From assembly GCF_000001735.4 (NCBI RefSeq), contig NC_003070.9:18771971-18835970 (forward strand): a DNA stretch of 64,000 nucleotides, written 5' to 3'. This stretch comes from Arabidopsis thaliana (lineage: Eukaryota > Streptophyta > Magnoliopsida > Brassicales > Brassicaceae). Made by a program: the position numbers and the translations under genes. The notes under the pieces were generated by a model. That model searched no databases. It saw only the letters and a list, made by a program, of their open reading frames with translations, and was not told the origin of the DNA. Shown one piece after another: positions 1-10,243 of this stretch (positions within the stretch are counted from its first letter, which is position 1; each line of letters starts with the position of its first letter).

Positions 1-163
1 GGTCATTGCTTAATTTTGAAGTTCAAGTTTTGACCACTGCTCTATCAAATCCTTATCTTCTTTGTTTGCATTATCTATCACAGCTCTAAATTTTGTTCAT
101 ATGGAGAAAGAAATTTATGTTCATAAGCTTTCTGTTTTAAGCTATCTTGTTGTTTCCTTGCAG

Positions 164-2415
164 GGAAATGGTGGATACATGGGTGTTCCGTATCTTTATC
201 ACCATAGTGACAAACCCTCTGGTGGTCAGAGCAATAAGATAAGGCAGAACCCTAGTACTATTGCTACGACAAAAAATGGATTCTTGTGTAAGGTGTGTTG
301 ATCTTTTCAATCTTCGTAGTGTATATGATTTTAGCTAAACAAGTAGATGAGTGAAATACTTTTTGCAGTTTTTTTGGATATCGTGCACCCGTTGTCTATT
401 TACTCTTCAAAGACTTAGAGCTCTTTTACCAGTTACCATAATCTGAATGCAGCTTTTTTGTGTTATGATTTCTTTTCATTTTTAACCCGGTAAAAATTAT
501 TTTTATGAATGAAGTTTATTGTTGAAGAGCACGGAAATTTTCTCGTAATATCCCCGGCTGCAGAAAGGAAAAACTTAAATGAGATTGAAATAATGAATCT
601 GTGAGTTCAAGTTGGTTCTATGAGTCCTTTCGGTCAGTCTTACCTTTTTGGGTAATCGGTTTTATAAAAGCTGTAATTCTCAATATAACTCTTGACTGAG
701 ATATTCTTGTCCTAGTCCTTGAAGGTCCTTCTTGTTGTTGATCTTATGTTTTGTAATCAATTTTTTATGGTTTCTTGACCTCAAGTCTTCTATTGCTTTC
801 TTGTCAGCTCGAACCTTCAATGCCATTTCCCCACTCAGCAATGGAGGGGGCGACAAAATGGGATCCTGTCTGCTTGGATACAATGGAGGAAGTACACCAA
901 ATATATAGCAACATGAAGCGTATTGATCAGCAAGTGAATGCTGTGTCATTGGTTTCTTCCCTTGAAGCAGAACTGGAGGAAGCACATGCTCGCATAGAAG
1001 ATCTCGAGAGCGAGAAGCGATCTCATAAAAAGAAGCTCGAGCAGTTCTTGAGGAAAGTTAGCGAGGAGAGGGCTGCTTGGCGGAGCAGGGAGCATGAGAA
1101 GGTCCGAGCAATTATTGACGATATGAAAACTGATATGAACAGGGAGAAGAAAACCCGTCAGAGATTAGAAATCGTAAATCATAAACTAGTCAACGAGCTT
1201 GCAGATTCAAAGTTAGCCGTGAAGCGTTACATGCAGGACTACGAAAAGGAAAGGAAAGCAAGAGAATTGATTGAGGAAGTTTGCGACGAACTTGCAAAGG
1301 AAATAGGAGAAGATAAAGCTGAGATTGAAGCATTGAAGAGAGAATCCATGAGCCTCAGAGAAGAAGTGGACGATGAAAGAAGAATGCTACAGATGGCTGA
1401 GGTCTGGCGTGAGGAACGTGTCCAGATGAAGCTTATTGATGCCAAAGTAGCACTCGAGGAAAGGTACTCACAAATGAACAAGCTTGTAGGAGATTTGGAA
1501 TCTTTCCTTAGGTCACGAGATATCGTGACAGATGTCAAAGAGGTGAGAGAAGCTGAGTTATTAAGAGAAACCGCAGCATCAGTTAATATCCAAGAAATCA
1601 AGGAATTTACGTATGTGCCTGCAAACCCGGATGATATCTACGCGGTGTTTGAAGAAATGAATCTCGGTGAAGCCCATGATAGAGAAATGGAGAAATCTGT
1701 CGCTTACAGTCCAATCAGCCACGATTCTAAAGTTCACACGGTAAGTCTAGATGCCAATATGATGAACAAGAAAGGGAGACACTCAGATGCTTATACTCAC
1801 CAGAATGGAGACATTGAAGAAGATGATAGCGGTTGGGAAACAGTGAGCCACCTCGAAGAACAAGGATCGAGTTACTCACCAGATGGGAGCATTCCTTCTG
1901 TGAACAACAAGAATCACAATCACCGACACAGCAACGCCTCCAGTGGTGGTACAGAGTCCTTAGGCAAAGTTTGGGATGATACAATGACTCCAACCACAGA
2001 GATAAGTGAAGTGTGTTCCATTCCAAGACGGTCATCCAAAAAGGTTTCATCAATAGCAAAGCTTTGGAGATCAACAGGTGCAAGCAATGGAGATAGAGAT
2101 AGCAACTACAAGGTAATATCAATGGAAGGTATGAATGGAGGAAGGGTTTCAAATGGGAGAAAGTCAAGCGCGGGAATGGTTTCACCAGACAGAGTCTCGA
2201 GCAAAGGCGGATTTAGCCCGATGATGGATTTGGTTGGACAATGGAACTCTTCACCGGAATCTGCAAATCATCCTCATGTAAACCGAGGAGGAATGAAAGG
2301 TTGCATAGAATGGCCTAGAGGTGCACAGAAGAGTAGTTTGAAGTCAAAACTCATTGAAGCACGAATCGAAAGCCAAAAGGTTCAGTTAAAGCATGTCCTT
2401 AAACAGAGGATTTAG
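164..2415 (+). CDS. Coiled-coil protein, BRANCHLESS TRICHOME-like family (3' part of gene)
   Basis: The 5' end lies outside the window; bases 1-163 are the end of an intron. Two exons are visible, 164-292 (43 codons) and 808-2415, joined in phase 0 across a 515-bp GT-AG intron. The reading frame runs through the junction as FLCK/LEPSMPF. The last exon encodes about 535 residues. It begins with a conserved segment around KWDPVCLDTMEEV. A long charged heptad-rich region follows (bases about 940-1,520), then a Ser/Asn-rich low-complexity stretch, and finally a conserved basic tail (SSLKSKLIEARIES). This layout is typical of the plant actin-regulatory/pan-like coiled-coil proteins related to BRANCHLESS TRICHOME. 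No catalytic domain is present. A structural or cytoskeletal role is inferred from the family only. Coding identity is very likely; function is uncertain. Confidence 0.85.
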
Positions 2416-3115
2416 GAGCCAAACCGTTTTTGGTCACAGCTGAACCAGATCTTAATACCCGGGACACTGCGTGCGGTTCTCTAATCTTTCACCGGTTTCA
2501 GATGCTGTATGATGTAATAATGTTCCGGGAAAGCAGTCGGGACCAGCAAGCAGCTTAGATCGGGGTTTAGATTTATGTCATTGGTCATTAGCAATTAAGC
2601 AATGTGTACTCTAATATCATTATCTCATTATGGAAGAAAAACCTTTAGTAGAGTAAGAGACGCTAATGTTAGAGACTTGTTCATCAATTTATATAATATA
2701 GTTACTAGTTTCCGGCAAACTCACCAAATCGTTTTGTTATGTAATGCTCCAATTTGGATTATTGATATTACAGTTCCTGTTTTGGTTAGACAATCTTGTA
2801 ACGATGTAAGAAACAACATAGCAAATTGTGGAAAATAAATAAAAGCAATACTATCCACATATTGGAAATTTTTGGTTTTAACACAGAGCAAATGAATCCA
2901 AAGAAGTTCATTTTTTTCATGGCATTATTGGTGAGACAACAATGATCCTCCTCATAAAGAGGTCATCACTAGAGTAAAGAACACAACACAAGATAATTGC
3001 ACAACAGACTGAATTTGTATTGTTGACAACATAAAATTAAAATTAAGCACATCATTTTCGTGGTTTACTTTCTTGTTTCTTGGAACTGTATAAAAGAATC
3101 AAATCAATCATTCTC
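2416..3115. other. Shared 3' ends of convergent genes
   Basis: This stretch lies between the stop codons of the coiled-coil gene (+) and the OTU gene (-). It should hold both 3' untranslated regions. A short open frame at 2,602-2,838 has no recognisable protein signal. I see no other gene, repeat or RNA. Confidence 0.5.
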
Positions 3116-4582
3116 TTATTTGTATTCTTGAAAATTAACATGACCAGTTGCTTGAGCATGTTCCACAGCTTCCTGTTTCAAGTTCAAAATTCAAGCTCTG
3201 TCTGATCTATGAAATAATATCAAATGAAGAATTAAGGAGACAAAGCAATGACCTTTTGTCCAATAACTCCAATTTGGCAAACACCGCAACGTAGAGTGAA
3301 GTTTGCAGTATCTGTGTAACTCCTTTTCCTGAAACAGATAAACCAAATCACAGGCTTATTCTTGTTTCCTTCAGCCACATTCAACAAAACTATGGTTGAC
3401 ACTTATATATATTACCTTTGTTGGTCCTTCACTAGATTCAAAGCAAGCCCTTCAATTGATCCTATGGATCTATCTTTACCAACTGGATATATAGTCATAT
3501 CAAAATCTTCCTCGGCCCCTTCAAATGGAGACAGCTGGAATATTGCAGCAATGAAATTATAATTAAGCCACCAGTTTTGGACCTTTGATTACCAAGTTAT
3601 TTTTTCAATGGAGGATATATCAACTTACAGCAAGAGCATCGTAATGAAGACCGTCATAGATCAGCATAACTCTTTCGTCGTAGTTTCTCGTCTACAAAAG
3701 GGAAAAGTCCTGTCTAATACATTCCAAGGTTTTTTCTTCAGAATTTGTATGTTGGAAATGTGATGATTACCTGTCCATACAAGTCACATCGACTAGTTTG
3801 AATGTCGTAAGCTGCAATTTCTCGACCATAATAATCTGCTAATATCGAAAGCTCAATCGCACCTACACAAAGCAAAAGAAAACGGAAAGACACTATCAAT
3901 TCAAAATGATGAACCGTACAAACATTATTAGCCATGAAAAATCATGAACAAGAGACATTTACCAACATATCTCGCCTGATACCTATAACTTAATCAATTA
4001 TGGAGAATCATGTTTTACAATCTAGGAAAATATACCTCCCCACTTGTCTGGATTGAGAATCCAAGCACAATATTCTTCATTGAGCTTCCCTAGAAATGCT
4101 TCATTATATTTCTCCTTGTTGCTTGCAACTGCTGCTGCTATCACCTTATCAAGATAGCACCAAGCTAAATGTCTCAGAATTGTTTCTATTATACTCGTGA
4201 AATACTCAATTCATGTAGTAACATTCCTTCTATTCGCTATATTAAAATGGACTATATAGAACGGTATCAGTAACTTCTAAGCTTAAATACCTTATGAAGC
4301 TGATAAGCTACGAAGTAAAAGAAGCTAAACGTTGAATGAAGCTGAAGTAACTTCAACAGATCAAAGAATGCTAAAAGATATGAACAAACCTGTCTGAGCT
4401 CAGGAGCTTTGTTTTTGTCCTTGTCCATGACATAACTGTAGAAGAGAAACCTCAAAGATAAAGAAACACAAGCCTCAAAAACATTCTTCTTGACTTAAAA
4501 AAAAAGCTTATTATTACCCGATTGCATTGAAGAGACAACTGTTATCAGATGGTATAACTCTTCTCACAATGATTCCTTCCAT
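3116..4582 (-). CDS. OTU2: OTU-family deubiquitinase, yeast Otu1-like (OTU2)
   Basis: There are eight exons on the minus strand: 4518-4582, 4390-4435, 4036-4144, 3771-3862, 3629-3691, 3416-3534, 3253-3328 and 3116-3172. All have GT-AG introns, and together they give 208 residues. The protein starts MEGIIVRRVIPSDNSCLF, and the DNSC motif holds the catalytic Asp and Cys of OTU cysteine proteases. Further landmarks are IELSILADYYGREI and a histidine region (LHYDALAL). The C-terminus has a C2H2-like Cys-x2-Cys...His-x5-His segment ending HVNFQEYK, as in Otu1/YOD1 proteins. The family cleaves ubiquitin chains and in yeast works with Cdc48 in protein quality control. The length matches the known Arabidopsis protein. 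A 5' leader intron is likely because a GTGAGT donor sits near 5,028. Confidence 0.93.
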
Positions 4583-5630
4583 GTTATTATAATCTCAAAC
4601 TATTTGCATTCCAAAAAAAAAAACTCAATTAATCAAGAATTTGTCCTAATCCCAATCTTAAAAAGATGATGAAGAGTGTTGATCCGATCTAATTCTAAGA
4701 ATCGATTGGAACCAAATCAGATCCATAAGCAAAAGCATCATCATCAAAACAACAAGAACTATAAAGGATAAATTTTTTGCAAAAGTAAAGTATAAAGATT
4801 GATTCTTGAGAATACCCAGATGAAGATGAACACCAAACGCGATGAAAGCAAACAACTTTTGAATATAAAACAAAGTTGGGTTCTTGGTTTTGAAGGAATA
4901 GACTAGAGAGAAACAAAATCCAGAAATGGGAAGATAAAACTCAAAATTCCAACCTAAAAGGGAAGATGAAAATTGGATCCACCAAAACCCAATGTGAATG
5001 AAAAGGAAAGTTAGATAAGAAGAACTCACCGTTGGGCAAGAGATCTGATTTTTGGAATTCAAAAAAAAAGAACTAAATAAAAATCGTAATTATGTTCAAA
5101 AACAAAAAAATGTAATTTTGCGTTGGAACAAAGAAAAATATTATAATCTTTTTTACTTTTTGTTGGATGTTGTTAAATAGAATTTCTCTAAAATAAATTT
5201 TCAGTTGATTTTACATTTATTTTTATAAAATTATTCAAATTTATTAAGTTCATAAATAATCTTTAGTAAGTTTTATTTGTGACATTTTTTTTTTCTTTTC
5301 ATTTTTTACTCTTTTATTCTTGAGAAATTGATAAAAACTAATTGACCAGTTAACAAATACTATTGATAAGATTTTTTGGTTAAGTCTTTCTTCTTATAAG
5401 GCCAAAAGCTTCTGAGCTTGTCATGAGTAAACTAGCAATCTTGGTGGTTATGCATTGCGAGTAGCTCACTTTGATAATGGTTATCGAAATCTAAACCAGT
5501 AACGAAGCATTGAGAAAATCATTTAGTAAACCAATCTCTAGTTAAGTAAAACAATTTTGTTAATAAAAATTCATGAGGTACAAGTAAAACAAGTTCTAGT
5601 TGAAGTAAGAAACTTTTAAAGAAAAATTCC
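4583..5630. other. OTU gene 5' leader (probable intron) and intergenic DNA
   Basis: On the minus strand, a donor-like GTGAGT near 5,028 and an acceptor-like AAATAG near 4,597 suggest a 430-bp leader intron. Open frames at 4,658-5,062 have no coding signal and lie inside this leader. The 5,063-5,630 stretch is AT-rich. It holds the OTU promoter and the 3' end of the AP2/B3 gene, and nothing else recognisable. Confidence 0.45.
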
Positions 5631-6725
5631 CTAAGGACATTCGATCCTTACACCAAACAGCATAAACCCTCCTTTGTTCTCCTCTGATTTGGTTTCTTTA
5701 TCTTCTAACATGGAGCTAACCAAGTTTTCTGTTTTCTTTACTTGCACTGAACTGTCATGAACCGTCATACTTACTTCCTCAGCTACCACGGAACCGTTGT
5801 CTGAAAAGCAATGAACATCGATCATCAAGAAGTTCTTTCTTTGACCTTCTAATGTCTTCACATTGTTCGGGACATCGCAAGTGTAGAAGGCAATAACATC
5901 CTTCTCCTTGAGATTCTTCTCCTTCACGAAACTATTCCATCCTCTGGTGAAGACAAAGCTCTGGCTACTTTTCCAGTAACAATACCTAAACTTCCATTGT
6001 CTCATTGCTCTGTCGTAAAACACAACCTCCACATCTTCCACAGATCCTACTATTTCACCCTCTTCTTTCTCGCTTTGATCAGCGCTTATGAAAGGCATAT
6101 ACTTCACTGCATACTTTTTAGGTATCACAAGCCTATTTAGTTTCCCTACATCGCTCGGTGTCAATTCCTTCTGAAAAAGCTGTGTGCAAGAAAAACACTT
6201 GTCTGATTCTTGATTCACTTCTCCTCGGGCTTGTTTTGGTCCCCCGATGTTGATACTCGCAACAATCTGAGATCTGATTCTGAGAAAATCTCTGAATTTG
6301 TGTTGGTACGAACCGTCTCTGATCATGTTCAACACAGTCTCTGTTGTGTAGCAATTTTGAAAGTCTGGTTCGTTGAGAGTGATTGTAGACCAAGGGAAGT
6401 TCCGGTGCGAGTTAGCGTCAAAGCTTCGGAGTTTGATAGATGCACTATCGTAAGCCGTGGCGGCTTCATCAGCGGATTTGAAAGTTCCAAGCCAAATCCT
6501 TTTGTGGTCTGCGTAAATCTGGGCACCCCAATGACCGTTCTGTTGCTGAACGACTCCTTTGTACTTGACATTGCCAGAAGCCACAACCGTCTTTGGTGAA
6601 GACGAAACCACTAGGGCGTTTTCTGGTTCGTCATCAAGTCTCATGCGTTTCTTGAGAGGCAAGAAAGAGTCGCTTGAACCTGAAGACACTGAAGTCTCCG
6701 TCTTTGCGTCGTCGATGTTGTTCAT
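5631..6725 (-). CDS. AP2/B3 transcription factor (RAV/TEMPRANILLO class)
   Basis: Single exon, 364 residues. An AP2/ERF domain spans about residues 54-111 (YKGVVQQQNGHWGAQIYAD ... RIWLGTF ... AAxAYD ... NFPW). A B3 DNA-binding domain spans about 183-297 (LFQKELTPSDVGKLNRLVIP ... WKFRYCYWKSSQSFVFTRGW ... KEKDVIAFY). One AP2 domain followed by one B3 domain defines the RAV family, whose members bind bipartite CAACA/CACCTG sites. TEMPRANILLO members repress FT and delay flowering. The C-terminus ends GGFMLFGVRIECP. The MLFGV core resembles the RLFGV repression motif of this family, with Met in place of the usual basic residue. A near-complete antisense frame (6,210-6,599) is a shadow. The family is certain; the target genes are not visible. 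Confidence 0.95.
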   Translation of the reverse strand: MNNIDDAKTETSVSSGSSDSFLPLKKRMRLDDEPENALVVSSSPKTVVASGNVKYKGVVQQQNGHWGAQIYADHKRIWLGTFKSADEAATAYDSASIKLRSFDANSHRNFPWSTITLNEPDFQNCYTTETVLNMIRDGSYQHKFRDFLRIRSQIVASINIGGPKQARGEVNQESDKCFSCTQLFQKELTPSDVGKLNRLVIPKKYAVKYMPFISADQSEKEEGEIVGSVEDVEVVFYDRAMRQWKFRYCYWKSSQSFVFTRGWNSFVKEKNLKEKDVIAFYTCDVPNNVKTLEGQRKNFLMIDVHCFSDNGSVVAEEVSMTVHDSSVQVKKTENLVSSMLEDKETKSEENKGGFMLFGVRIECP

Positions 6726-6815
6726 TAGAATTCAAGAAACAGAGTAGTAGAAAGATACGAGAGACAGAGAAAGAGAAGCGAAACAAAACGATGAAGAAAT
6801 ATGAGGAACAGAGAG

Positions 6816-6826
6816 AGAACTATATA
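6816..6826 (-). promoter_or_regulatory. TATA box of the AP2/B3 gene
   Basis: The minus strand reads TTTATATAG about 95 bp upstream of the AP2/B3 start codon, the expected spacing for a plant TATA box. No experimental start site is known from the sequence. Confidence 0.45.
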
Positions 6827-7715
6827 AAGAGAGCAAATCGTGGGAGCAAATTGTGTTTCTTAATCTTGTTGTTTCTTGCGGTGCTTGAGTATTTATCAAG
6901 TTATCATTTTCCATTTTCTATTTGTTGTAGTTTCTATAATTTAGCTATGAGAGAAAATTATGGAAAGTATTGAAATTAAAGAATTTCCATGTTTCGTCGG
7001 TTCATTAATTACTTGATATATCTGATTGGATAAAAAATGGAAATACGTGAGAGAGCCGCTGGAAAATATCATCAAGTAACTTATTAGGGTTTTATGTTTA
7101 CCCTAATTTTATCATTCATTAACAAAACGTTTCTCATCTCATGTGGTTGAGTATTTTTTTTATTTCTTCATTATTATTTGTTTTCCAATAAGTCAACTAA
7201 AAACAAAAGAAAAATTAACAAAAATATTTCTCTATGTAAAAATTTAGCAAGTTTTGAGAAGCAGAAAAAGGTACACAGTAAATGGAAAGAATACAAAACG
7301 TACGTTTAATGATGTACAACAATTAGGCTTTTGCAATCACCACGATCACGACCAATTAGGGTTACACATCTGCTTCCGTGATGGGCAAATAAGACATCTG
7401 AGATTCCTAATTTAAAACTTCAGAAATTTAATTTTGATGAGATTTCGTCTACTTGATTATACGAAAGGAAGGAATAGTTATGATTTGATTTGACTTTTAA
7501 TTTTCCGGATTTGGATTTTTAACTTTGAAAACTAGTGAGTATTTTTTAACCAAATTTAACCGATCTAGATTAATTTTAACAACCACAATGATGATAAGGT
7601 TTTACAATAATCATCTACTAGCTAGTTTAGTGTCTCTACACGAATTTTCTCTCTTGGAGGCTTGATATTTTCTTAGTCACTTTTTTTCTTTTTGTTTTTT
7701 GTTTGTTGTGCACAC
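6827..7715. other. Intergenic DNA between divergent promoters
   Basis: This AT-rich spacer separates the AP2/B3 gene (-) and the cystatin-like gene (+). Both genes are transcribed outwards, so it is a bidirectional promoter region. I see no open frame of interest, repeat or RNA gene. Confidence 0.5.
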
Positions 7716-7724
7716 TATAAATAG
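7716..7724 (+). promoter_or_regulatory. TATA box of the cystatin-like gene
   Basis: TATAAATAG lies 74-82 bp upstream of the ATG at 7,798, an ideal plant TATA sequence at the expected distance. Confidence 0.65.
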
Positions 7725-7797
7725 AAGAGGGACCTTTTTTTTATCTTGAATGATAGAAGAAACAGAGAATTAGGGTTTCATCTAATCTGCCATAGTT

Positions 7798-8542
7798 ATG
7801 GATCCGCAGGTGGTGGTCGATAAGAAATCTGAGGAGCCTGATCTGAAGCGTCAGAAGCTGGAGGAGGAGGAGGAGGAGGATTGCGAAGAGATGTCTTCGT
7901 ACAGCGAGTCGACGTGTAGTTTCGATTCGGAAGATGAACGATTGGTCGAAGAAGAATACCAAAGAAGCGGGGTATGTAGTTGTAATGATCCACCAATCTC
8001 TCCTTCGCTTCTTACTTTTTCGAATTGAGATTTTGTCTGTGATTTCAAAAGCATTATGTCGGCTTCTCTCATGAATGTGATTGTTGTCTGTAGTATTACG
8101 ACTTTGACACCACGAAACAAAGACGCCTTGTGTTTTGCTATCCTGTTATCTTCGAGGATAGTGACGTTGCTCATAAACCCGAAACCGACGGAGATTTGGT
8201 TCATAGATTATCCAAGATTGCTCTTCAGAAATACAATGATGATAAGCTGGAAAATCTTGAACTTGTGAGAGCTGTCAAGGCTAATCGGAAATATGGAGCC
8301 GGATTCATTTTCTACATCACCTTCGAGGCCAAGGATGCTAATTCTCACACTGACCCCATTACTTTTCAAGCTGCCGTTCGCTACCTTCGAGGGATTGAAA
8401 CGGTCTACCGTGTCCACCCTAAACCATTATTAGATTCGTAAGCTCTAAAATTTTCCCATCCTACTAAGTTTAAGTTGTTATTGATATGTGTTTTGGTAAA
8501 ATCTTGTTTTTTTTTGTGTGTTTACTGTTTAGGACCAAGTAG
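7798..8542 (+). CDS. Cystatin/monellin-like small protein (Arabidopsis cystatin-related family)
   Basis: Three exons, 7798-7971, 8094-8437 and 8533-8542, give 175 residues with consistent phases. The last exon contributes only three codons, including the stop. The N-terminus is acidic, with a run of seven Glu-rich codons at about residues 21-27, and Ser-rich. The second exon carries the conserved block of this Arabidopsis-expanded family: FDTTKQRRLVFCYPVIF, an ALQKYND helix-like segment, FYITFEAKD, and a C-terminal RGIETVYRVHPKP. Relatives are described as cystatin-related or UPF0725-like and are probably structural relatives of cysteine protease inhibitors. I see no classic QxVxG inhibitor loop, so inhibitor activity is doubtful. 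A broken partial copy lies just downstream. Confidence 0.75.
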
Positions 8543-8964
8543 TGGCAGATGTAACGGGATGTTCCTTTGTATAATGACATTCTACTCAACTTTCTATTTA
8601 TCTGCAAACTTCTTTACCGTTTCTGGGATAAACTTATGCATCTTTTACTCTCGTACCATTAAGCTGTGTGTATCTTTAACTTCTATTGCGACAAGTTGTT
8701 TACTTTGTTTTGTAAAGATTTTTGGTAGCTTGTATCTTTTATTGGTTACACCTAGCGAGAATTGTCCTCCTGTTGGAGACACCATGGCAACACAGGTAAA
8801 TCCTGTTGGACACAGCATGGTTCTACTGTCATTGCTAATTTGCTTCCTCATCTATTTTTTCTTCATTTTTGCTGTCTTCCTTGTATTGGTCTTCTTCTTC
8901 GTTGTCTCCCATGGTTTTACGGCTCTACTCTTTCCTGTTCTTCCCACCTTTGAAATTTTCCAGC
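8543..8964. other. 3' region of the cystatin-like gene
   Basis: This is 3' untranslated and spacer sequence. A 164-codon frame at 8,475-8,969 is hydrophobic by composition (T-rich DNA) and matches nothing I recognise, so I do not call it a gene. Confidence 0.4.
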
Positions 8965-9060
8965 AGTAACAACTTACACTGCGAATGAACTGGAAACCAA
9001 CAGAGACTTGGTCCATCGATTGTCCACCTAAACCACGATTGTTAGATATGTAGGTAAGGT
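8965..9060 (+). pseudogene. Decayed partial copy of the cystatin-like gene
   Basis: Bases about 8,980-9,055 resemble two separate parts of the gene just upstream, joined together. 'GGAAACCAACAGAGACTTGG' followed by 'TCCATCGATTGTCC' matches the exon 2 segment at about 8,178-8,213. 'CACCTAAACCACGATTGTTA' matches the exon end at about 8,416-8,434. The sequence between them (about 200 bp) is missing, and no frame is preserved. This looks like an old tandem duplicate with an internal deletion. Confidence 0.5.
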
Positions 9061-9411
9061 TTGAAAATTTGGTGGGAATCTTCCTGAGTAGTGTGGCCAT
9101 AAACGTAGGAGCAAAGACATGAAAACGTTACTGTTGGTTATAGTATCATCACGTATTGATATGTGTTTAGGGAAGTTTTGATTATTCATTTTTCTGTTCA
9201 TCGATAGTAGGTCCATCCTCCATGAGCCATGAAACTTTTGTTGATGATTATATACTATATTAGAAAAAAAGTGGCATATGGAGGGTAAACAAGAACTTGA
9301 ACCTATCCTTCCTCGCTCTCTTTTGAATATTTTGTGGTATTTTATGTTAAGAAATTCACTAAGAACCCCCAATTTTTAGAATAATGCTGATTTTTAACGA
9401 TTTCAACTAGT

Positions 9412-9858
9412 ATGCACAAAAGAAAATCGATAAAAGTTCAAAGCAGAAATTTAAAAGGCACAAAAGAAGAATTACTATATCACGTTACAAAATTTAGACA
9501 GACTCTAAAAGCGACCTTCATCGACTCTTTTCAATCGGCCATAACATTGAGGGAGGCTCTATTTCAAATGAAGCGGCTGAGCTATCAGGGTGTCATATTT
9601 TGCGAGGACTCGAATATCTTATATGGTCACTTGGAGAGGGCAATAGAACAGCGCCAAAAATCATATGGACCGTTGGAAATTCAAGGATACATTAAAGATA
9701 TAATGATCATGGCAAAGGTTTCTTATAGATTTATGCGCGTTAATGGGAAGGAGAACACAATGGCGTACATATTAGCTAAGAAGGCTAGACAACAAAACTG
9801 GAAAATCTGGCCAAAGAAAATTAAAAAAGTCACAAAAGAAATTGACTTGTCTTGTTAA
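9412..9858 (+). pseudogene. RNase H-like (RVT_3) fragment of a non-LTR retroelement
   Basis: An open frame of 148 codons resembles the plant RNase H-like domain found at the 3' end of LINE-type polyproteins and in many short Arabidopsis genes. Visible blocks are ALREALFQMKRLSYQGVIFCEDSN (helix then strand with an acidic Asp), LEIQGYIKDIMIMA, SYRFMRVNGKENTMAYILAKKAR (normally ... V.RE.N..AD.LAKKA). A stop lies directly before the first ATG, and no reverse transcriptase precedes it. It is therefore a truncated relic, or possibly a domesticated small gene. The conserved final Asp (AD.LAK) is replaced by Tyr in AYILAK, arguing against nuclease activity. Confidence 0.55.
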
Positions 9859-10243
9859 AAAAATTGTCAATTTAATTTCACGAACAAACTAAACTCCACA
9901 GCTGCCCCAAAAAGCCGACCTTTAGAGATCCCTCCACTACTTTGTAACTTCTTCTTCCCCAACTTTTCATGATTCTTCTGCAATTCAACTTTCCAAACAA
10001 TCATTTGTTCTAAATCTCTTAAACACAAATCTTTGCTTGATTAACCAAGTTCGTTGTCCTTAGTTGCTGAATTGTAGCCTATACGTCTTCTAGTATAAAC
10101 CCACCCAAAAAAAAGATCAAACCTTTGCTTATTTCTCTGTTTTATATCCCTGATTCTCTGCAAATTTTCACGAAAGGTTCGATCTTTGGTCTCTGGGTCG
10201 TGATATTTTGAGCTTATTTAGCTAAAGCAAAGACGAACGGGCA
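9859..10243 (+). promoter_or_regulatory. CPK33 promoter and 5' leader
   Basis: Non-coding, with CT-rich tracts typical of Arabidopsis leaders. No clear TATA box was found. It ends at the ATG in a good context (GGGCAATGG). Confidence 0.4.

Noticed and set aside
1239-2185. Long minus-strand open frames inside the coiled-coil gene
   Set aside because: They are antisense shadows of a well-supported coding exon and have no recognisable protein features.
6133-6599. Open frames on both strands overlapping the AP2/B3 gene
   Set aside because: Shadows of the AP2 and B3 coding sequence; the main frame has clear domains.
8475-8969. 164-codon hydrophobic plus-strand frame
   Set aside because: Hydrophobicity follows from T-rich 3' sequence. 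It starts inside the intron and 3' end of the cystatin-like gene and has no known domain.
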